Position numbers and translations under genes: made by a program | Part shown: positions 30,556 through 35,523 of the stretch, piece by piece | How positions within the stretch are numbered: the stretch's first letter is position 1 | How the letters are laid out: every line of letters starts with the position of its first letter | The notes under the pieces: model-generated | Databases searched by the model: none | Told to the model about the DNA's origin: nothing | The model's input: only the letters and a program-made list of their open reading frames with translations | Origin: Rhodocyclales bacterium | GTDB lineage: Bacteria; Pseudomonadota; Gammaproteobacteria; Burkholderiales; Rhodocyclaceae | Reading direction: 5' to 3' | DNA length: 35,523 nucleotides | NCBI GenBank assembly: GCA_016235805.1 | Contig: JACRIY010000045.1 | Location: forward strand, 1 to 35,523

Positions 30556-31352
30556 TCAGGGACAGGCCGGCTCGCGGTTCAGGTCGGCCAGCGGCACGGC
30601 AAGGCAACAGATGCTTATGTCATCATTGTACTGCACACCGTGATCCACGCCGCCATTGGCGTACATGCCCCAGTGTGCTGTGCGCAGCCGGGTCCCGGGA
30701 TTGTCGGCGAGCGCGGCGACCTCGGCGCGCAGCATGGGCACGCCGTCCTGCCAGAACTGGACCTGGCCTGACGTACCGGCGTAATGGATATAGGCCGTCA
30801 GGCGCACCCAGCGCCGCCGCGGAAACTCGGGCAGTGGCCGGGGCCGATGTATTCCCCGTGGAACGGTGCGGTATGCGCGAACTCGAGCTTGCGATCGCGT
30901 ACCGCCAAGGTATGCAGCGCCAAGCGTCCGGTCGCGGCAATCGCATCATGGTTGCCCAAGGTAGCGAAGTGAATCCCGTCTTCGGAACGTAGCCGACCAT
31001 AATCGGCATCGAGGCAAACCATGAAGCTGTTGACCAGCGGGGTCGGAATGTGGACGTGGATGCCGGGATAGGCGCGATGGTTTTCATCGGACGCGCGCGG
31101 GATCCAGCCCTTGCAGGCGTGTCGGCCGGAATACAGCGGCTCACCTGATTCGCGATCGACGATGGTCCGCGCTGAAGACCGCCCCGCCGGCGGTGCCCCG
31201 TCGGGCACATAGGGGCCGCGGTCGTAGTTCAACCACTCGTCGCCGGGGAAGCCGTTTTCGAACCCGCTTTGCCAGGCCGGCTGACCGGCGCAACCCACCA
31301 ATTCCAGATCCGCGATTGCCGGAACGATCGTCCCCGACGCCGGCCTCGGCAA
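30556..31352 (-). pseudogene. Frameshifted lectin/polysaccharide-lyase-like protein
   Basis: Two frames join near 30828-30837. The first (from a TTG at 31352, AGGA nine bases earlier, directly after the glmS stop) reads GFENGFPGDEWLNYD, then HVHIPTPLVNSFM, DGIHFATLGNHDA and EFAHTAPFHGEYIGPGH before running to a stop. The second continues PEFPRRRWVRLTAYIHYAGTSGQVQFWQDG and ends NREPACP. Adding one base (CACTGCC to CACCTGCC) would join them into one protein of about 265 residues. The W...Y...G.VQFWQDG pattern and beta-strand spacing resemble concanavalin-type lectin/polysaccharide lyase domains. No convincing signal peptide is visible, so the N terminus may also be lost. It may also be a sequencing error. 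Confidence 0.55.
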
Positions 31353-31362
31353 TTGCGTCGTC

Positions 31363-33192
31363 CTATTCGACCGTGACGCTCTTGGCGAGGTTGCGCGGCT
31401 TGTCGACGTCGGTGCCCTTGACCAGCGCGGCGTGATACGAGAGCAGTTGCAGCGGCACGACGTGCAGCACGGGCGAGAGCAGGCCGTAGTGTTCCGGCAG
31501 GCGCAGCACATGCACGCCATCTTCCGCGTCGACCGCCGAATCGGCGTCGGCGAAGACATAGAGTTCCCCGCCGCGCGCGGCGACTTCCTTGAGGTTGGAT
31601 TTGAGCTTTTCGAGCAGGGCGTCGTTGGGCGCGATGCTGATCACCGGCATGTTCCTGTCCACCAGCGCCAGCGGGCCATGCTTGAGCTCGCCGGCGGGAT
31701 AGCCCTCGGCGTGGATGTAGGAGATTTCCTTGAGCTTCAAGGCGCCTTCCAGCGCGATCGGGTAGTGGTGGCCGCGGCCGAGGAACAAGGCATGCTGCTT
31801 GTCCGCGAAGCGCGTGGCCCAGACCTTGATCTCCGGCTCCAACGCCAGCACCTTGCCCACGGCCACCGGCAGGTGGCGCAGCGCCTTGAGGTGGACGCCC
31901 TCCTGTTCGGCAGACAAGCGCCCGGCCTGCTTGGCAAGGGTCGCGGCGAGCAGGAACAACGCGGCGAGTTGGGTGGTGAAGGCCTTGGTCGATGCGACGC
32001 CGATCTCGGGGCCGGCGCGGGTCAGGAAGCGCAATGCGCATTCGCGCACGATCGCCGACTCGGCGACGTTGCAGATCGCCAGCGTGCGGCCCATGCCCAG
32101 CGCCTTGGCGTGCTTGACCGAAGCCAGCGTGTCGGCGGTTTCGCCGGACTGGGATATCGCCACGACGAGTTGCTCGGGGTTGGGCACGGAGATGCGATAG
32201 CGGTACTCGCTGGCGATTTCCACGCTGCACGGAATCCCGGCGAGTTGTTCGATCCAGTAGCGGGCGACGAGGCCGGAGTGGTAGCTGGTACCGCAGGCGA
32301 GGATCAGAACCGACTTGACGTCGCGCAGCATCTCGGGCGCGGCGACGCCGAACAGGTTGGGGCTCAGGGTCTGCGCGCCGCCGATCATCTCCAGCGTCGC
32401 CGCCAGCGCCTGCGGCTGCTCGAAGATTTCCTTCTGCATGTAATGCCGGTACTCGCCCAGTTCGACGTCGTCCGCCGACAAGGTGCTTTGGTGCACCGGG
32501 CGGTCTGCCGGCACACTGGCCGCCGAGCCGTCAGCGCCGACTATTCGCACGCCGTCGCGGCGCAGTTCGGCGACGTCGCCGTCTTCGAGGTAGATCATGC
32601 GCCGCGTCACCTGCAACAGGGCCGACGCGTCGGACGCGGCATAGTTGCCGTCGTCGCCGAGGCCCAACAACAAGGGCGCGCCATGGCGGGCGACGACGAT
32701 TCGATCGTCCCACTCCTGCAAGACGGCGATCGCGTAGGCGCCGATCAGGCGCGCCTTGGCCAGGCGCACCGCCTCGAACAGGTCGGGCGTCGACTTGAGG
32801 GTGTGCCGGATCAGGTGGGCGATCACCTCGGTATCCGTGTCCGAGGCGAAGACGTAGCCTTGCGCCGCGAGTTCGTGCTTGAGCTCGGCGTAGTTCTCGA
32901 TGATCCCGTTATGCACCACGGCCAGGCCGGCGGATACGTGCGGATGGGCATTGCGCTCGGAGGGCACGCCGTGCGTGGCCCAGCGCGTGTGGGCGATGCC
33001 ATGGTGCGCCACCTGGCCTTCAGCCTGGGCGGCGAGTTCGGCGACGCGACCGACGCTGCGCAGGCGCGTCAGCGTCGGGTTGAGCAGTGCGAGGCCCGCC
33101 GAATCATAGCCGCGATATTCCAGCTTCATCAGGCCTTCGATCAGTACCGGAACGATATTGCGTTCGGCGACCGCAGCGACGATTCCGCACAT
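31363..33192 (-). CDS. glmS: Glutamine--fructose-6-phosphate aminotransferase (isomerizing)
   Basis: A 609-residue enzyme of standard length. The N-terminal class II amidotransferase begins MCGIVAA, with the catalytic Cys2 exposed after Met removal; the glutamine-site motifs [13 protein letters not shown] and [10 protein letters not shown] follow. Two SIS domains (about 285-425 and 455-600) carry [18 protein letters not shown] and the C-terminal ...KSVTVE. It makes glucosamine-6-phosphate from fructose-6-phosphate and glutamine, the first step to UDP-GlcNAc for peptidoglycan and LPS. It lies 3 bp after glmU with AAGGACTGAAGC before the ATG. No glmS ribozyme or small-RNA site is evident. Confidence 0.97.
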   Translation of the reverse strand: MCGIVAAVAERNIVPVLIEGLMKLEYRGYDSAGLALLNPTLTRLRSVGRVAELAAQAEGQVAHHGIAHTRWATHGVPSERNAHPHVSAGLAVVHNGIIENYAELKHELAAQGYVFASDTDTEVIAHLIRHTLKSTPDLFEAVRLAKARLIGAYAIAVLQEWDDRIVVARHGAPLLLGLGDDGNYAASDASALLQVTRRMIYLEDGDVAELRRDGVRIVGADGSAASVPADRPVHQSTLSADDVELGEYRHYMQKEIFEQPQALAATLEMIGGAQTLSPNLFGVAAPEMLRDVKSVLILACGTSYHSGLVARYWIEQLAGIPCSVEIASEYRYRISVPNPEQLVVAISQSGETADTLASVKHAKALGMGRTLAICNVAESAIVRECALRFLTRAGPEIGVASTKAFTTQLAALFLLAATLAKQAGRLSAEQEGVHLKALRHLPVAVGKVLALEPEIKVWATRFADKQHALFLGRGHHYPIALEGALKLKEISYIHAEGYPAGELKHGPLALVDRNMPVISIAPNDALLEKLKSNLKEVAARGGELYVFADADSAVDAEDGVHVLRLPEHYGLLSPVLHVVPLQLLSYHAALVKGTDVDKPRNLAKSVTVE

Positions 33193-33195
33193 GCT

Positions 33196-34557
33196 TCAGT
33201 CCTTTTTCTTCTTGACCGGCCGCTTCCAGCCGGGAATCGAGACTTGCCTGGCGCGAGAAACGGTGAGCTGATCGGGTGGCGCGTCGCGTGTCAGCGTGGT
33301 GCCCGCGCCCAGCGTGGCGCCGCGCCCGACGGTGACCGGCGCCACCAGCTGCGTATCGGATCCGATGAAGGCATCGTCCTCGATCACGGTGCGGAACTTG
33401 TTGGCGCCGTCGTAATTGCAGGTGATCGTGCCGGCGCCGACGTTGACACGACTGCCTATGGTGGCGTCGCCGATGTAGGCGAGGTGGTTGGCCTTGGAGT
33501 GATCGGCGATGGTGGAGTTCTTGACCTCGACGAAGTTGCCGACATGCACGTCGCGGCCGAGTTCGGCGCCGGGACGCAGGCGCGCATAGGGACCGATCGC
33601 GCACTCCGGACCGACCGTCGCGTCATCGACATGGCAGAAGGGGGCAAGGCGCGCGCCGCTGCCGATGCGGCAGTTCTTCAGGACGCAATTGGCGCCGATC
33701 GAAACGCCATCGGCAAGCTCGACGCGGCCCTCGAAGACGCAATTGACGTCGATGCTCACGTCACGGCCGCAGACCAGTTCTCCGCGCACGTCGATGCGAG
33801 CCGGGTCGGCCAGCATCACGCCGTCCTCCATTAGTCGATCGGCGACGTTGCGCTGATGCACGCGTTCCAGCGCGGCAAGTTGCAGCTTGCTGTTCACGCC
33901 TTCGGTTTCCCAGGCCGCGTCGGGATGGGCGGTCGCCACGGGCATGCCCTCCGCCACCGCCATGGCGACGATGTCGGTCAGGTAGTACTCGCCCTGCGCG
34001 TTGCGATTGCCCAGCGTCGGCAGCCAGCGGGCCAGTGCGGCAGTGGGAGCGACGAGGATGCCGGTGTTGATTTCATTGATCGCGCGTTCGGCGTCGTCGG
34101 CATCCTTTTCCTCGACGATGCGCTTGACCTCGCCATCGACGCGCACGATGCGGCCGTAGCCGCGCGGCTGGTCGAGGTAGGCGGTCAGCAGCGCCAGCGA
34201 CCCGTCGGTGGCGGCCTCTATCAGGCGGCGCAGGGTAGTCGCGCGAATCAGCGGCACGTCGCCATACAAAACAAGAGTCGGCGCTGACGCCACGGCGCCC
34301 GGCATCGCCTGCAGCACCGCATGGCCGGTTCCGAGTTGCGGTTCCTGCCGGGCCCAGCTCAAGTCGGGCGCGGCCAGTGCCTCGCGCACCTGTTCGCCGC
34401 CATGGCCATAGACGACGCAGATGCGTCCGGCGCCAAGTTCGCGCGCGGTGTCGATTACGTGCGCCAGCAAGGCCTTCCCGGCCAACGGATGCAGGACCTT
34501 GGGCAGGTCGGAGCGCATCCGCTTGCCCTGACCGGCGGCAAGGATGACGACGTTCAT
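33196..34557 (-). CDS. glmU: Bifunctional GlcNAc-1-P uridyltransferase / GlcN-1-P acetyltransferase
   Basis: A 453-residue enzyme. The N-terminal pyrophosphorylase domain (to about 228) starts [20 protein letters not shown], with LYGDVPLI and EINTGI metal/sugar-binding blocks. The C-terminal left-handed beta-helix has many hexapeptide repeats (for example [26 protein letters not shown]-like [25 protein letters not shown]) and the C-terminal lysine-rich tail VKKKKD. It makes UDP-GlcNAc from GlcN-1-P. It lies between gltD (7 bp upstream) and glmS (3 bp downstream), so glutamate synthesis and amino-sugar formation are probably co-expressed. Confidence 0.97.
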   Translation of the reverse strand: MNVVILAAGQGKRMRSDLPKVLHPLAGKALLAHVIDTARELGAGRICVVYGHGGEQVREALAAPDLSWARQEPQLGTGHAVLQAMPGAVASAPTLVLYGDVPLIRATTLRRLIEAATDGSLALLTAYLDQPRGYGRIVRVDGEVKRIVEEKDADDAERAINEINTGILVAPTAALARWLPTLGNRNAQGEYYLTDIVAMAVAEGMPVATAHPDAAWETEGVNSKLQLAALERVHQRNVADRLMEDGVMLADPARIDVRGELVCGRDVSIDVNCVFEGRVELADGVSIGANCVLKNCRIGSGARLAPFCHVDDATVGPECAIGPYARLRPGAELGRDVHVGNFVEVKNSTIADHSKANHLAYIGDATIGSRVNVGAGTITCNYDGANKFRTVIEDDAFIGSDTQLVAPVTVGRGATLGAGTTLTRDAPPDQLTVSRARQVSIPGWKRPVKKKKD

Positions 34558-34564
34558 CGCCGAA

Positions 34565-35523
34565 CTACCTCGGCAGGGTGCTCGAACCCATCAGGAACTG
34601 GTCAACGCTGCGCGCGCACTGGCGGCCTTCGCGGATGGCCCAGACCACCAGCGACTGGCCGCGGCGCATGTCGCCGGCGGCGAACACGCCCTTGACGCTG
34701 GTGGCGTAAGACGTGCCGCCCTCGGTATCGGCGCGGGCATTGCCGCGATTGTCCTTGTCGATGCCGAAAGCATCGAGCACACCGCCCACCGGGCTGACGA
34801 AGCCCATGGCGAGGAACACGTAGTCGGCCGGAATCTCGAATTCGGAACCGGCGATCTCGCTCATCCTGCCGTCCTTCCATTCCAGGCGCACGGCCTTGAC
34901 CGCCTTGAGCACGCCATTTTCACCAATGAATTCCTTGGTACCGATCGCCCAGTCGCGCGCGCAGCCTTCGTCGTGCGAAGACGAAGTGCGCATCTTCAGC
35001 GGCCAGTAGGGCCAGGTCAGGTCACCGTTCTCCTGTTCGGGCGGACGCGGCAGCAGCTCGATCTGGGTGATGCTGGCGGCGCCGTGGCGATTCGAGGTGC
35101 CGACGCAGTCGGAACCGGTGTCGCCGCCGCCGATGACGAGCACATGCTTGCCCTTGACGCTGATCGGATTGGGCCGGTCGCCGGCGACCTGCTTGTTTTG
35201 CGGGATGAGGAACTCGAGCGCGAAATGCACACCCTTGAGTTCGCGCCCCGGCACCGGCAGGTCACGCGGATTTTCCGCACCGCCGGACAGAACCACGGCA
35301 TCGAAATCCTTTTGCAGTTGCTCGGCGCTGACTGTCTTCTTCGCGTCATTGACGATGCCCTTGGGCAATGCGGCGCCGGTGACCATGGTCCCGGTGACGA
35401 ACTTGACGCCTTCGGCCTTCATCTGCGCCATGCGCCAGTCGATCAGGCGCTTGTCCAGCTTGAAATCGGGGATGCCGTAGCGCAGCAGGCCGCCGATGCG
35501 GTCGTTCTTCTCGAACACCGTCA
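34565..35523 (-). CDS. gltD: Glutamate synthase (NADPH) small subunit, partial
   Basis: The frame is open to the right window edge, giving about 319 C-terminal residues of a protein usually near 480. The FAD/NADPH fold is seen: [32 protein letters not shown], the NADPH-binding [22 protein letters not shown], and the C-terminal [22 protein letters not shown]. GltD passes electrons from NADPH to the GltB subunit, which makes two glutamates from glutamine and 2-oxoglutarate. The N-terminal Fe-S region lies beyond the window. It directly precedes glmU. Confidence 0.95.
   Translation of the reverse strand, partial: TVFEKNDRIGGLLRYGIPDFKLDKRLIDWRMAQMKAEGVKFVTGTMVTGAALPKGIVNDAKKTVSAEQLQKDFDAVVLSGGAENPRDLPVPGRELKGVHFALEFLIPQNKQVAGDRPNPISVKGKHVLVIGGGDTGSDCVGTSNRHGAASITQIELLPRPPEQENGDLTWPYWPLKMRTSSSHDEGCARDWAIGTKEFIGENGVLKAVKAVRLEWKDGRMSEIAGSEFEIPADYVFLAMGFVSPVGGVLDAFGIDKDNRGNARADTEGGTSYATSVKGVFAAGDMRRGQSLVVWAIREGRQCARSVDQFLMGSSTLPR

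Noticed and set aside
31280-31320. Lipobox (LVGC) in the frameshifted lectin/lyase-like frame
   Set aside because: The preceding stretch contains Asp and Glu and lacks a hydrophobic core, so it is not a lipoprotein signal.
31432-33834. Long plus-strand open frame (800 codons) opposite glmS/glmU
   Set aside because: Antisense shadow of two clear genes with no recognisable domains.

Overview
The window is GC-rich, densely coded proteobacterial chromosome. Protein character (IcmF, AraC regulator plus bacteriohemerythrin, gltD-glmU-glmS, paired chemoreceptors, MauG/CcpA-type dihaem peroxidases) suggests a betaproteobacterium of the Rhodocyclales type; this is a judgement from protein character, since no rRNA is present. 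Nearly everything is on the minus strand; only the AraC regulator and hemerythrin are on plus. No tRNA, rRNA, CRISPR array or insertion sequence was found.

Layout, left to right. 1-503: 5' part of isobutyryl-CoA mutase icmF (minus), divergent from an AraC-type regulator overlapping a bacteriohemerythrin (604-2138, plus). 2158-4818: small Cys-containing membrane protein, then a marR-cupin-MATE efflux operon with a clear promoter and operator palindrome. 4948-10895: the most interesting part, a tight five-gene operon transcribed right to left from a sigma-54-type promoter: two periplasmic dihaem cytochrome c peroxidases, a Tat-exported Rieske subunit, an AioA/IdrA-family molybdopterin subunit and a small cytochrome c, closed by a 13-bp hairpin. 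11021-14381: a dCache histidine kinase and NtrC-type sigma-54 response regulator directly upstream, with a perfect 19-bp palindrome placed like an enhancer site. 14430-21824: a cus copper/silver efflux operon (Cys/His-rich exported protein, CusF, CusC, CusB with fused CusF domain, CusA, methyltransferase). 21874-26344: EF-G-like GTPase, DUF454 membrane protein and a B12-binding radical SAM protein. 26360-26590: remnant of an SRAP (YedK/HMCES-type) gene. 26674-30347: two paralogous methyl-accepting chemotaxis proteins. 30556-31352: frameshifted lectin/polysaccharide-lyase-like gene. 31363-35523: glmS, glmU and the 3' part of gltD.

The central operon has the component set of the described dissimilatory iodate reductase (IdrA, IdrB and dihaem peroxidases IdrP1/IdrP2), not that of arsenite oxidase alone: two of four arsenite-pocket positions are changed and two dihaem peroxidases are present. 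Its gene order (P-P-B-A-cytochrome c) differs from the idrA-B-P1-P2 order I know and resembles aio operons (B-A-cytochrome c). The adjacent sensor kinase, sigma-54 activator, promoter and enhancer-like palindrome make a coherent dedicated control circuit. The best reading is an iodate-reductase-like or related oxyanion respiratory/detoxification system of divergent architecture; the substrate cannot be decided from sequence alone.
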